In this document: positions 30,614-39,547 of the stretch, piece by piece | Numbering within the stretch: the first letter of the stretch is position 1 | Layout of the letters: every line of letters begins with the position of its first letter | Assembly: GCF_009908285.1 (NCBI RefSeq) | Contig: NZ_JAAARM010000011.1 | Coordinates: forward strand, 140,267-204,266 | DNA length: 64,000 nucleotides | Source: Pseudomonas sp. Fl4BN1 | GTDB lineage: Bacteria > Pseudomonadota > Gammaproteobacteria > Pseudomonadales > Pseudomonadaceae | Direction of reading: 5' to 3' | The notes under the pieces: model-generated | The model's database searches: none | Told to the model about the DNA's origin: nothing | The model's input: only the letters and a program-made list of their open reading frames with translations | Position numbers and translations under genes: made by a program

Positions 30614-31927
30614 CTAGCGCCTGGGTAGCTCGATTTCCACCCGCAAGCCGCCCAGCGCACCGTCCTCCAGGCTCAATGTGCCGCCCCAGGCCTCGACAAT
30701 GTCACGCACGATGCCCAGGCCCAGGCCGTGCCCATCGGTCTGCTCATCCAGCCGCGCCCCCCGCCCCAGCACTTCAGCTCGCCGCTCCTGGGGAATCCCC
30801 GGACCGTCGTCCTCCACCGCCAGACAGAAACCCGACGCCCGCTCCTCGACGCTCACGCGCACCTCGGCATCGGCCCATTTGCAGGCGTTGTCCAGCAGGT
30901 TGCCCAGCAATTCCAGCAAGTCCTCGCGGTCCCAGGGCAGGCGCAATCCCGCTGCGGCGTGATAGCTCAACTGCAGGTGCTCGCCATGGATCATGTTCAA
31001 GGTGGCCAGCAACCCCGGCAGTTCGACATCGCAATCGAACAGCGCCCCGGGCAAGGCATCCCCGGCCAGCCGTGCGCGATTGAGCTCGCGATTGAGCCGC
31101 TGCTGCACCTGCTCCAACTGTTCCAGGAGGATCTTGCGCACCTCGGGATGGCCGTCCAGCTTGGGCCCCGATGCCAGGCTCAACAGCACCGCCAGCGGCG
31201 TCTTCAGCGCGTGCCCGAGGTTGCCCAGGGCATGGCGTGAACGCTTGAGGCTGTCCTCGGTATGGGCCAGCAAATGGTTGATCTGCGCCACCAGCGGCTC
31301 CAGCTCCTGCGGCACCTGGGCATCCAGCTGGGAGCGCTGGCCCAGCTGCAACTGGGCGATCTGCTCGCGCGCGGTCTCCAGCGGACGCAAGGCCCGGCGC
31401 ACGGTCAGCCGCTGCAGCAACAGAATCAGCAGCAACCCGGCCAGCCCCAGTCCGAGGCCGATCTGGCGCATGCGCTGAAAGCTCTCACGCACCGGGGTGT
31501 AGTCTTGGGCCACGCTGATGGAAATCGACTGTCCGAGGCGCTTGTAGTCACTGCGCAGCACCAGCAGTTGCTGGCCTTCGGGCCCCAGTTGCAGGTTGCC
31601 CTGCAGGCCGGCGCGATCCAGTTGCGGCAATTCCTGGTCCCACAGGGACCGGGAGCGCCAGTGCACATCGGCAAAGTCGATGCGGAAGTAATGTCCGGAA
31701 AACGGTCGTTGATAGGCCGGCGACAACCGCCGCTCGTCCAGTTGCAAACCCTGCGGGCCACGCACCAGGGCCAGTAGCAGGCTTTCACTGTCGTTGCGCA
31801 ACCCGGCTTCCAGGTAACGTTGCAAGCCCATCTCGAACAACCAGAGGCTGGTCTGCGCCAACACCAGCCCGACCACCACCAGCACACTGACCAGGCCCAG
31901 GCTCAGGCGGCGCTGGATCGACCTCAC
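30614..31927 (-). CDS. Sensor histidine kinase of a PepSY-associated two-component system
   Basis: A 437-residue inner-membrane kinase with membrane helices at about 10-30 and 156-173 flanking a periplasmic sensor, a HAMP-like region, the H-box [14 protein letters not shown] with H239, and an HATPase domain ([26 protein letters not shown]). It overlaps the response regulator gene by four bases (ATGA), so they are cotranslated. The operon order, two PepSY proteins, regulator, kinase, suggests sensing of an envelope or metal signal; the ligand is not known. Confidence 0.94.
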   Translation of the reverse strand: MRSIQRRLSLGLVSVLVVVGLVLAQTSLWLFEMGLQRYLEAGLRNDSESLLLALVRGPQGLQLDERRLSPAYQRPFSGHYFRIDFADVHWRSRSLWDQELPQLDRAGLQGNLQLGPEGQQLLVLRSDYKRLGQSISISVAQDYTPVRESFQRMRQIGLGLGLAGLLLILLLQRLTVRRALRPLETAREQIAQLQLGQRSQLDAQVPQELEPLVAQINHLLAHTEDSLKRSRHALGNLGHALKTPLAVLLSLASGPKLDGHPEVRKILLEQLEQVQQRLNRELNRARLAGDALPGALFDCDVELPGLLATLNMIHGEHLQLSYHAAAGLRLPWDREDLLELLGNLLDNACKWADAEVRVSVEERASGFCLAVEDDGPGIPQERRAEVLGRGARLDEQTDGHGLGLGIVRDIVEAWGGTLSLEDGALGGLRVEIELPRR

Positions 31928-32592
31928 GCAGCCACCCCGCCGAACAGGTAGCCCTGGCCGCGGCGGGTTTCGATCACGCTGCGGCCGAGCTTGCGGCGCA
32001 AGTGATTGACGTGGACCTCAAGGACATTGGAGTCGCGCTCGGTTTCGCCGTCATACAAGTGCTCGGCGAGGTGGCTCTTGGAGAGGATCTGTTGCGGGTG
32101 CAGCATGAAGTAGCGCAGCAAGCGAAATTCGGCAGCGGTCAGCAACACGTCCTCGCCGTCGCGCACCACGCACTGACGCCCCTCGTCCAGGTGCAACCCG
32201 GCGGCCCGCAAGGTCTGCTGGTTGGCCTGGCCGTGGGAGCGGCGCAACAGCGCCTGGACTCGCAAATGCAGCTCTTCGGGATGGAACGGCTTGCTCAGGT
32301 AATCGTCGGCACCGGCCTTGAGGCCTTCGATGCGCTCGGCCCAGGAACCCCGGGCAGTGAGGATCAGCACCGGTGTCGCCAGCCCGTCGGCACGCCATTG
32401 GCGCAGCACGTCCAGGCCTGGCACCCCGGGCAGGCCGAGGTCGAGAATGATCAGGTCATAGGGTTCGCTGGCACCCTGATACAAGGCATCGCGGCCATCG
32501 GCCAGCCAGTCCACCGCATAACCCTGGCGGTTCAAGCCTTCCAGCAGTTCGTCCGCCAAGGGTACGTGGTCTTCCACCAGGAGCAGGCGCAT
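31924..32592 (-). CDS. OmpR-family response regulator
   Basis: A 222-residue regulator with an N-terminal receiver (acidic pocket LVEDH, phospho-acceptor D51 in [10 protein letters not shown]101 in YLSKPF) and a C-terminal OmpR-type winged helix ending [12 protein letters not shown]. Its start overlaps the stop of the upstream PepSY gene by one base and its stop overlaps the kinase start by four, showing tight translational coupling. Likely controls the PepSY genes and other envelope genes; inference from layout. Confidence 0.95.
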   Translation of the reverse strand: MRLLLVEDHVPLADELLEGLNRQGYAVDWLADGRDALYQGASEPYDLIILDLGLPGVPGLDVLRQWRADGLATPVLILTARGSWAERIEGLKAGADDYLSKPFHPEELHLRVQALLRRSHGQANQQTLRAAGLHLDEGRQCVVRDGEDVLLTAAEFRLLRYFMLHPQQILSKSHLAEHLYDGETERDSNVLEVHVNHLRRKLGRSVIETRRGQGYLFGGVAA

Positions 32593-32906
32593 TAATCGTC
32601 TTCCTCATCTTTCAACAGGCGCCCGGTGGCGGCGTCCAGATCCAGCTCGCGGACCACACCGTCCACGGTCAACAGCTCAACCTCGTAAATATACACATCG
32701 TGCTTTTCTTCCAGCTCGGCCTCCAGCAACTTGGCCCCGGGATACCGGTCCATGGCCTGCTGCAGCAATTGTTCCAGGGGCAGGATCACCCCCTGCTGGC
32801 GCAGGCGCAGGGCTTCGTCCTGGTCCAGGTCGCGAGCCGGTGCCAGCGAGCAGAACAGCAACAACGCCAGGGCCGCCCGGCTGCCGACGCGCAAGGTCGA
32901 GTTCAT
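32592..32906 (-). CDS. Small exported PepSY-domain protein (second)
   Basis: A 104-residue protein with signal peptide [20 protein letters not shown] and one PepSY unit ([20 protein letters not shown] ... [18 protein letters not shown]). PepSY domains are thought to bind or inhibit periplasmic targets. It starts at an ATG that overlaps the upstream gene's TAA by one base, and ends overlapping the regulator start by one base. It is a close paralogue of its neighbour, probably by tandem duplication. Confidence 0.9.
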   Translation of the reverse strand: MNSTLRVGSRAALALLLFCSLAPARDLDQDEALRLRQQGVILPLEQLLQQAMDRYPGAKLLEAELEEKHDVYIYEVELLTVDGVVRELDLDAATGRLLKDEEDD

Positions 32907-33214
32907 TAGGTGTCCTGATGATCCTTGAGTACCTGGCCGCTCACGGCGTCCAGTTCCACATCCCACTCCAACCCCTGCGGGTCGCGCAGCTCAACCTGGT
33001 AGAGGTACTTGCCGTACTCTTGTTCCAGCTCGGTTTCACTGATGCTCGCCCCAGGATGCCGGGACAGGGCCGTGGCATTGAGTTTTTCAAAGGACACAAT
33101 GGTACCAGCGTCGCGCAATCTCAGGGCCTCGTCGGGGCCCAGGTCGCGGGCCTGGGCCTGGCTGGCGACTAGGGCAATCAGGCTGGCGCCGAACAGTGCA
33201 GTCAGGGTTTTCAT
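32906..33214 (-). CDS. Small exported PepSY-domain protein (first)
   Basis: A 102-residue protein with signal peptide MKTLTALFGASLIALVASQAQA and a PepSY unit (RDLGPDEALRLRDAGTIVSF ... ELDAVSGQVLKDHQDT). It is the first gene of the four-gene PepSY-PepSY-regulator-kinase operon. The shared phrase R-D-L-x-x-D-E-A-L-R-L-R marks it as a duplicate of the next gene. Codons further upstream in the frame add no signal sequence. Confidence 0.9.
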   Translation of the reverse strand: MKTLTALFGASLIALVASQAQARDLGPDEALRLRDAGTIVSFEKLNATALSRHPGASISETELEQEYGKYLYQVELRDPQGLEWDVELDAVSGQVLKDHQDT

Positions 33215-33374
33215 CGCAGGTCTCCCATCAAGTGGCCAAGGGCCGATGACGCCGACGATACCCAAGGCAACTTAATTGAAACTGAATCGCCATCATCCAC
33301 CTGACAGCAGTTTCACTCGGTCGCCGGCGCCAGGCTTCTCTATACTCGGCGGCTGATTCAAGAGTGAGCCCGGT

Positions 33375-34454
33375 ATGACCGCCATCCATATCAAATTCCC
33401 CGCCCTGACTCTCAAGGCCGGCCCGCGCGCCCTGGCCCGCATCCGCCGCCAAGGCTTGCACGCTGGCGAAGTCGGCACCTTGCCGGGCGCCGCCGGCGGC
33501 CCCAAGGCCCTGGGCATCCAGGGCCTGGACCTGGCGCTGTTCGGTGAGTGGTTGCCCGCGGTGCCCCGCGAGCGCTCACTGATCGGCGCGTCGGTGGGTT
33601 CCTGGCGCTTCGCCAGTGCCTGCCTGCCGGACGCCGCCGAAGGCATCCGCCGCCTGGGCCTGCTGTACAACGCCCAGAGTTTCGCCAAGGGCGTGAGCAT
33701 GGCGCAGATCAGCCAGAGCTCCCAGCGCATGCTCGATGACCTGCTGGAAGGCCGCGACGCCTCGATCCTCGACAACCCCTATTACCGGTTGAACATCATG
33801 GTGGTGAAGAGCCATGGCCTGTTGGCGGACGACCATCGCGGACGCCTGGGCCTGGGCCTGTCCTCGGTGATCGCCGACAACCTGCGGGGCCGCGCCCGCC
33901 TGTCCCGGCACTTCGAACGCCTGGTGCTGCACGACCCACGCCTGGCGCCACCGCTGCACGCACTGGAAGACTTCCCCTCGCGCTTCGTCCCCCTGGATCG
34001 CGGCAACCTGCGCCAGGCGCTGCTGGCCTCGGGCTCGATCCCCATGGTCATGCAGGGCGTACGCGAGCTGCCGGGAGCTGGTGCCGGCACCTTTCGCGAC
34101 GGTGGCCTGCTGGACTATCACCTGGACCTGCCCTACAGCGGCAGCGATATCGTGCTCTACCCGCACTTCACCGACCGGGTAATTCCCGGCTGGTTCGACA
34201 AGACCCTGCCCTGGCGCAAGGCCAGCCCCGAACGCCTGCGCGACGTGCTGTTGTTGGCACCGTCAAAGGAATACCTGGCGCGCCTGCCCTACGGCAAGCT
34301 GCCGGACCGCAACGACTTCAAGCGCTTCATGGGCGACGACGCGGGCCGACAAAAGTACTGGCGTCACGCCATGGACGAAAGCCGGCGCTTGGGCGACGAG
34401 TTTCTTGAACTGGCCGCGCAGAATCGCCTGGGCGAACACCTGCAAAGCCTCTGA
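33375..34454 (+). CDS. Patatin-like phospholipase/acyl hydrolase
   Basis: A 359-residue protein of the patatin group with the Ser-Asp dyad: nucleophile S73 in GASVGSW and D242 in FRDGGLLDYH; the glycine-rich GAAGGPKALG (38-47) serves as oxyanion hole. No signal peptide is seen, so it is probably cytosolic. Members cleave acyl chains from phospholipids or other esters; substrate unknown. It is a single gene, divergent from the PepSY operon, at the left edge of the accessory island. Confidence 0.9.
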   Translation: MTAIHIKFPALTLKAGPRALARIRRQGLHAGEVGTLPGAAGGPKALGIQGLDLALFGEWLPAVPRERSLIGASVGSWRFASACLPDAAEGIRRLGLLYNAQSFAKGVSMAQISQSSQRMLDDLLEGRDASILDNPYYRLNIMVVKSHGLLADDHRGRLGLGLSSVIADNLRGRARLSRHFERLVLHDPRLAPPLHALEDFPSRFVPLDRGNLRQALLASGSIPMVMQGVRELPGAGAGTFRDGGLLDYHLDLPYSGSDIVLYPHFTDRVIPGWFDKTLPWRKASPERLRDVLLLAPSKEYLARLPYGKLPDRNDFKRFMGDDAGRQKYWRHAMDESRRLGDEFLELAAQNRLGEHLQSL

Positions 34455-34842
34455 TCACTGCGCCCGGTTATCGGGGATGAACCGCAGCCTATCTTGAGCT
34501 GCGCAGGCGAGTGCGGCAGGAGTGGGGCGACCTGGTTGCCGCTCAAGCAACCTGATGGCAGGCCGGGGTGAGTGGCTGCGTCCTCAGTCGATGAGCATTG
34601 CTCTGGCTTCATCGGCAAACGAATGAGTGCTTGCAGCCCCTCCTATGACCTTACAACGCGGGTCGAAAAAGCTATCATTCCCGGCCATCGCGCTGGCCCT
34701 GGCTGTACTGCGTTCAGCAGAACCCGGGCTGACATAAATACTGCGCCATTAATCAAGATTAGCCGGAGCATGACCAGCGCTGACTGGCTTGCTTCGAACG
34801 AATACAAGCCTAATATCAAGTTTTGGTTTTTCGAGCGAACAC
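34455..34842. other. Gene-free junction at the left edge of the accessory island
   Basis: After the patatin stop the sequence turns from GC-rich to AT-rich (from about 34730). No credible gene, tRNA or repeat is visible here. It is the likely left border of the foreign segment. Confidence 0.5.
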
Positions 34843-35563
34843 ATGAAGAAAATACTGGCAATCACCTGCCACCAAGTAACAAACCCACTAATACATACGG
34901 TAAATTACTTTTCATCACTCCACGACAACATCATATTAATTCATATCGACAAGAAATCCACGATTCAGGACCTCGAATCTTAAACAAAGAAAATGTAGTA
35001 TTAATTGAAGATCGAGCAAATGTTAAATGGGGAGGCGCCTCACAAATAGAGGCCACCACCAATCTAATGACCGCTTCAAGAAAATATCATTACGACTATT
35101 TATTTTTACTGTCTGGCGATGATACCTTCATACAAATAGACAATTACTCTAACGACCTTTTAAAAAGTAACACAGACTACAAATTCATACATTACCAAAA
35201 TAAAAAACCACCTACATCAACCCGCACGTACGGGTGAAATACAAGTACGCCAAGGTTTTCTTCAATCGCAATAGCGATGTTAAATCCATAGCGCCGAGGC
35301 TATCCCATCGCCTCACAAGAGACTACCCATTCAAAAGCAAAAGCTGTTTTCACAATCTTTAAAAAATCCCAACAATGTATAAAGGAACGAATTGGTTCGG
35401 ACTGACAGAACATTCTGTAGAGCATGCACTGGATTTCATACCCTCTCATGACTGGTATGTATCGATGTTCGAAAAATCAATCTGCGCAGACGAGGCTTTC
35501 TTTCACAGCATAATAAAATCAAGTAAAAAATCCAATTTACAACAACAAAAACCTAAGAAGTAA
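34843..35563 (+). pseudogene. Core-2/I-branching (PF02485-like) glycosyltransferase, broken
   Basis: Four pieces in successive frames make one glycosyltransferase of the beta-1,6-N-acetylglucosaminyltransferase family: MKKILAITCHQ ... IDKKSTIQDLES (34843-34980); then LNKENVVLIEDRANVKWGGA and YDYLFLLSGDD in another frame; then VKYKYAKVFFN in a third frame, interrupted by an in-frame TAA at 35360; then YKGTNWFGLTEHSVEHALDF to DEAFFHS. At least two -1 shifts (near 34980 and 35205-35230) and one stop break it. The gene is AT-rich, unlike its neighbours, so it was probably acquired and then decayed. Intact relatives modify surface or capsular polysaccharides. Confidence 0.82.
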
Positions 35564-35653
35564 TACCATTAGATATATTGATTGGGTTAGGAAATCTCCG
35601 ATCAAGTTCCCAAGCATGCTGAAATACGCCTCACCACCTGATCCGAGCAGCCC

Positions 35654-35725
35654 ATGAGCCAGATGAGCTTTTGCGACTTCGAATACGCCGGCAAACGCAA
35701 GCAGACACCCCGCACAGGGGCGTGA
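35654..35725 (+). mobile_element. 5' stub of an IS5-family transposase gene
   Basis: The frame MSQMSFCDFEYAGKRKQTPR matches the start of IS5-group transposases (M-x-Q-M-S-F-x-D-x-E-Y-A-G-K-R-K-Q-T). It runs only 23 codons before a stop and diverges after about 18, so the rest of the element is deleted. It lies in the 480-base gene-free stretch 35564-36041; no intact terminal repeats were found. Recognition is by memory of the family start. Confidence 0.6.
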
Positions 35726-36041
35726 GGAAAATGGAATAGGCCAGTTCCATGTCATAGTGAATGGCCGGTTCCTACCTCCCCCACACATGATTTACGTACA
35801 CTTTAACCTCTGAAAAGAGGCCATTGGTTAAGTTACGTTGGAAATTGACTTTTTCCGACAACCCCTTAATTGCTGGGTTTGGGACGCTTCCGTAAAAACG
35901 GCGGCTCTGCCCCCTTGATACAGACATCCCCAAAAGCAGGCGAGCATGAAGCTTCCGACTATGGAGAAGTCTACCTCAGCCACAACGAAGTTGATTTTAA
36001 AATTGAGAACTAATCCACGTAACGCACAATGAAGTTTCCAG

Positions 36042-36851
36042 TCAATTTTTTGTAGTCTCAGCTGTCGCCTGCGAGTTAAGAAACAGTGTAAATAGCTCGT
36101 ACTGTGACTTAACATTCAGTTTTGCATAAGAATGTCGACGATGAATCTTCACTGTCTCAATAGAGATAGACAGCTTTTCCGCTACTTTCTTATTGGATGA
36201 GCCGCTGAGTACCAGCCGGATAACATCTAGCTCTCGGGCCGTTAGTGAAGTACCGCCACGAGTTATAGCGGAATCAAAATTTTCTTTCCATCGTGCTTGC
36301 TGGAGAGGAACTTTACTAACTTCATGCTCGAAGGACATGCGCTGCTTCATTAGCGCCATTACCCAGGGTCGAAACGTGTTAAGTATAGATATATGTTCTG
36401 CGCTGACTTTTTTCTTGCTACCTAGAGAGAGACACAAGGTCCTTTCACTATCGAGCAAAACATTGTACTGCACTTCATCCAGCCCTATATAATGAGTAAA
36501 ATAAAGATCATAGTATTCAGTTTTCAGAAAGTGATCAGGAGCAACATCTGATAGTTGATAAAAACCACTTTGCGGATTGTCACGATTTCTGATATAAAAC
36601 GGATCTAGCAAATATAAACCTGCTGCATAGTCATGAAGCAACGGATCTGGATCATCTGTTTTTTTTGCAACCTCTGAAAACAATAAAAAATCTGGCCGAC
36701 CATCACTAAATATTAGTGCCGCCCAGTTATCTACAGGTATATATTCACTTATAAAGTCTACCAATACCTTCCAGAATTTCTGCTGATCCAATTCAGCTAT
36801 CACTTCTCCGATAGAGTGATGCAAAGCAATTTCTTTTAAATCTTGATTCAC
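36042..36851 (-). CDS. LuxR-type transcriptional regulator
   Basis: A 269-residue protein with an N-terminal sensor-like domain of unknown ligand (residues 1-195) and a C-terminal LuxR helix-turn-helix (LTARELDVIRLVLSGSSNKK, ETVKIHRRHSYAKLNVKSQY). The GTG at 36851 is preferred because GGGAG lies nine bases upstream; a GTG at 36887 lies inside a palindrome and has no ribosome site. It diverges from a PotF-like binding protein, 162 bases away, so it probably controls that gene. Codon use is AT-richer than the core genes. Confidence 0.85.
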   Translation of the reverse strand: MNQDLKEIALHHSIGEVIAELDQQKFWKVLVDFISEYIPVDNWAALIFSDGRPDFLLFSEVAKKTDDPDPLLHDYAAGLYLLDPFYIRNRDNPQSGFYQLSDVAPDHFLKTEYYDLYFTHYIGLDEVQYNVLLDSERTLCLSLGSKKKVSAEHISILNTFRPWVMALMKQRMSFEHEVSKVPLQQARWKENFDSAITRGGTSLTARELDVIRLVLSGSSNKKVAEKLSISIETVKIHRRHSYAKLNVKSQYELFTLFLNSQATAETTKN

Positions 36852-36880
36852 CTCTAACACTCCCGGTAACCTGCAGGTGC

Positions 36881-36896
36881 TAACCACTTGTGGTTA
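36881..36896. promoter_or_regulatory. Palindrome upstream of the luxR-type gene (possible operator)
   Basis: TAACCAC-TT-GTGGTTA is a 7-bp perfect inverted repeat. It lies 30 bases upstream of the chosen start of the regulator, in the divergent control region, and is a candidate binding site for the regulator itself. Confidence 0.45.
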
Positions 36897-36969
36897 TATT
36901 AAATCATTTCAACAAGCTGCATACTCATAGCAGAGTCAGGAGACAACGTCTGTTCCTGACCCTGATTTT

Positions 36970-36989
36970 GGTAGCCATGATGGTCTACC
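36970..36989. promoter_or_regulatory. Second inverted repeat in the divergent region
   Basis: GGTAG CCAT G ATGG T CTACC is a near-perfect inverted repeat with one unpaired T, 25-44 bases upstream of the binding-protein start. It may be a regulator site or an mRNA hairpin. Different sequence from the 36881 palindrome. Confidence 0.4.
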
Positions 36990-37013
36990 AGTAGTTTCGG
37001 CAAGGAGAAGCCT

Positions 37014-38111
37014 ATGAAACGCTCGAGCCTTTTTTCCCTCATCAAGACTGCGCTCTTTAGCGTATATTCAAGCACTGCTTTGGGATCGTCCAGTGTGCAT
37101 TTATACAACTGGTACGACTTCATTGCGCCAGAGACCCCAACAGAGTTCAAAAGCGAAACCGGTATAGCTGTGGTCGTGGATGCCTTCGACAGTGCGGAGG
37201 TCATGCAAAGTAAGCTAATGGTTGGGCACTCGGGTTACGATGTGGTTGTGGTTACCTCCGATGTGTTGCCTAGTCTCATCAAGGCGGGAGTGTTACAGGA
37301 GCTGAATCGAAACCTGTTGAGCAACTGGTCGCATCTCGATCCGGTAATCCTCGCTAAGTTACAAGTCAACGACCCTGAAAATCGATACGCCGTACCCTAC
37401 CTGTGGGGAACGACTGGCATCGGCTATAACGTAGATAAAATCAAGGCCGCCTTGGGTGACAACGCTCCACTGGACAGTTGGGATCTCGTTTTCAAGGAAG
37501 AAAACATCAGCAAACTCCAGCAATGCGGTGTAACCATGCTCGATTCACCAAGTGAAATTTTTCCGATTGCTTTGCATTACTTAGGTTTACCCCACAACAG
37601 CAAAAAACCGGATGATTATAAAAAAGCCCAAGAGCTTCTACTGAAAATTCGCCCATACATTCGCTACTTTAATTCATCAAAATCTCGCGAAGATCTGGCC
37701 AACGGCAACACCTGTTTATCTGTTGATTGGGCCGGAAGTGTCATTTACGCCCAAGAGGCAAATGAGAGTACTAGGAGTGGTCGCAAGATTGCTTACAGCA
37801 TCCCACACGAAGGTGGCCTGATGTGGTCTGAAAATCTAGTACTGCTCAAAAAAGCGCCCCACCCTACACAAGGCATAACTCTGATCAATTATCTTCTGCG
37901 ACCAGAAGTCATCGCTAAAACGTCAAACTATTTGGGCTATCCAAACGCGAACAAGGCTGCAACAGCCCTTGTCACACAAAGAATTCGCGACAACCCTGGG
38001 GCATATCCAGACAAAGAAGTGATAGCGACGCTGTTTGCCCTTGAGCCATTGCCGCTAAAGTTGCAACGGCTCCGCACACGACTATGGACAAAACTCAAGA
38101 GCGGTATATAA
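37014..38111 (+). CDS. PotF/SpuD-like periplasmic substrate-binding protein (orphan)
   Basis: A 365-residue protein with a signal peptide (MKRSSLFSLIKTALFSVYSS...) and the polyamine-binding-protein core: LYNWYDFIAPETP, GYDVVVVTSD, YLWGTTGIGYNVDKI and LSVDWAGSVIYAQEAN. The start follows AAGGAG. Family members (370 residues) bind putrescine or spermidine, and some act as sensors. No ABC permease or ATPase is nearby, only the divergent LuxR-type gene, so it may work with a transporter elsewhere or as a signalling receptor. Confidence 0.88.
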   Translation: MKRSSLFSLIKTALFSVYSSTALGSSSVHLYNWYDFIAPETPTEFKSETGIAVVVDAFDSAEVMQSKLMVGHSGYDVVVVTSDVLPSLIKAGVLQELNRNLLSNWSHLDPVILAKLQVNDPENRYAVPYLWGTTGIGYNVDKIKAALGDNAPLDSWDLVFKEENISKLQQCGVTMLDSPSEIFPIALHYLGLPHNSKKPDDYKKAQELLLKIRPYIRYFNSSKSREDLANGNTCLSVDWAGSVIYAQEANESTRSGRKIAYSIPHEGGLMWSENLVLLKKAPHPTQGITLINYLLRPEVIAKTSNYLGYPNANKAATALVTQRIRDNPGAYPDKEVIATLFALEPLPLKLQRLRTRLWTKLKSGI

Positions 38112-38195
38112 ATAGCTACTTTCAATCCTGTCCTTATGAAGTAGATTACTGGTAATTATCGGAATAGTTTAATTGCATTCAAGCAGGGATGAGCA

Positions 38196-38384
38196 ATGAG
38201 CATTTACAACGATATAAAGACAGACCTCAAGGAACTGGTACACCTTATTAGACTAGATGAGCAGTTCACAGCTATTGTAGCTCAAAGAACTTTTCCACTC
38301 GACCAACAATCTCACCTGATTCATCGGCACTGGTTGTCTCGTATTGACGAGCTTTCGCGCAAATACGGAATTTCAGAACCCTAA
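38196..38384 (+). CDS. Small hypothetical protein after the binding-protein gene
   Basis: A 62-residue frame MSIYNDIKTDLKELVHLIRL and on, with GGGA seven bases before the ATG. It looks like two amphipathic helices, has no signal peptide, and shows AT-rich codon use like the binding-protein gene 84 bases upstream, so the two may be cotranscribed. Function unknown; it could also be noise. Confidence 0.5.
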   Translation: MSIYNDIKTDLKELVHLIRLDEQFTAIVAQRTFPLDQQSHLIHRHWLSRIDELSRKYGISEP

Positions 38385-38528
38385 TAAGAAAATCGTTAAT
38401 TAAACTAATGATTTCTCGGTGCACGCCCATCTGGCGCTCCGGCTTATCATCCAAAACTTGAGGCGCAGAAAAAACACTGCAGACAGAAGAAGTCTCCTCT
38501 CGAAAAGTCTCGATAGAGCTTTCATGTA

Positions 38529-38750
38529 TCAACGCCTCAAATACTTGCGGCGTTTCTGCTCATTGCGGCACTTGGCCAGAAAAGAACACTCAGGGCACCA
38601 ACTGCCTTGTTTGATGCTGCCGAATGTCGCCTGCCAACGATGGTCTAAGTGGCACTGCCATTCCATTTGCACCCGACGCGATTCGTAGTGTGCCGTAAGG
38701 CATTGCCCAAGGGCATGGGCAGGCGGCCGCGTGGTCAAGTCCGGGGCCAC
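38529..38750 (-). pseudogene. Zinc-ribbon protein fragment
   Basis: The frame contains W-x-C-x3-H-x-W-x6-I-x2-G-x-W-C-P-x-C (EWQCHLDHRWQATFGSIKQG then SWCPEC), the pattern of short zinc-ribbon modules found in HNH-linked and mobile-element proteins. Only about 55 residues around it look real; the N-terminal part lies in the rhs remnant and the C-terminus stops at once after KRRKYLRR. No start signal is visible. It is probably a leftover from a larger, possibly phage- or mobile-element-derived gene. Confidence 0.5.
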
Positions 38751-38757
38751 TCGCTAG

Positions 38758-38937
38758 CGCTATGACGCCTGCGGCCGCCTGGCCGAAAAAATCTTCCACC
38801 ACCACGGCTTTCGCCCCCAGCGCTGGCAATACCGCTGGAACAGCGACAATCGCCTCACAGGCCTGGACACCCCCTGACAACGAACACTGGCGTTACGAAT
38901 ACGACGCCTTTGGCCACCACCTGCGCAAGTTCAACCT
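38758..38937 (+). pseudogene. rhs: rhs core remnant
   Basis: RYDACGRLAEKIFHHHGFRP then QRWQYRWNSDNRLTGLDTP (38758 on) and, one frame shift later, PDNEHWRYEYDAFGHHLRKFN match the RHS repeat core of Rhs/YD toxins. An in-frame stop precedes it and the junction CACCCCCTGACAAC breaks the frame. So only about 60 residues of an Rhs C-terminal core survive. After it the sequence turns AT-rich, as at a toxin-tip junction. Rhs elements are T6SS-delivered polymorphic toxins; this one is dead. Confidence 0.78.
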
Positions 38938-39547
38938 GACCCAAAGTAACTTCAGCAGCGAACCACAATACCCAAGAATACTCGCTGAAAACGACTCCGA
39001 CAAAATCAAAGAAAGCAAAATGCTCTTTGCAAGAAAGATATCCAAAGATGCCAGCCCGGACTTCATGATGTCTTTTATTCAAAAATAGGTTTGCCAGCCT
39101 CGACAGAGGGTGGCTCCGTTTTGAACTTAATCCAGCCGGCCATTTCATCATTTCTTGTGCCGGTGTCATCGGGCCTGAGACTTTTGCCCGAGGGGGCACT
39201 GCTGTACTGCCCATTTGCGCACCTGTTACGTGCAAGTCGACGCCTTGCCCCCCAAGAGAGCCAGTCCAACCGAAAACCGATACCGCCCTGACCGACAGGC
39301 TTTCAGGCGCAGTGAAAGTGTTGAGCCCTGGTACGAATGGGTCGCTGAAGCGATCCAGTCTCCATAGGAAGGCATCCTCCCAAAACAGGTTAGAATAGGT
39401 CCCAACTCAGTCGCTGGGCGCCAGTCGGCAATCTCGCAGTGGATGACCGCTGCCCCCCCCCAGCAACAACCAATCAGTCCATTGCTCAGTACATCAGCGA
39501 CAGACAATCCAATAAAACCCCGTATATCAAGCCATACAGGTCATACC
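38938..39547. other. Gene-poor stretch after the rhs remnant
   Basis: These 610 bases hold only short frames without family sequence. The first 145 bases are AT-rich and open in the same frame as the second rhs piece to a TAG at 39086-39088, so they may be the tail of an Rhs toxin tip. Beyond it GC rises again towards queD. I see no RNA gene, and no preQ1 riboswitch before queD. Confidence 0.5.

Noticed and set aside
35807..35900. Short hairpins (CCTCT/AGAGG and CCGT/ACGG) after the IS5 stub
   Set aside because: Too short and without T-runs or partner repeats to call IS ends or terminators.
38272..38532. 86-codon minus-strand frame beside the zinc-ribbon fragment
   Set aside because: It lies largely opposite the small plus-strand gene at 38196 and shows no family sequence; joining it to the zinc-ribbon frame needs a frameshift I cannot support.
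39089..39547. preQ1 riboswitch before queD
   Set aside because: No aptamer-like pairing and no conserved loop sequence were seen.
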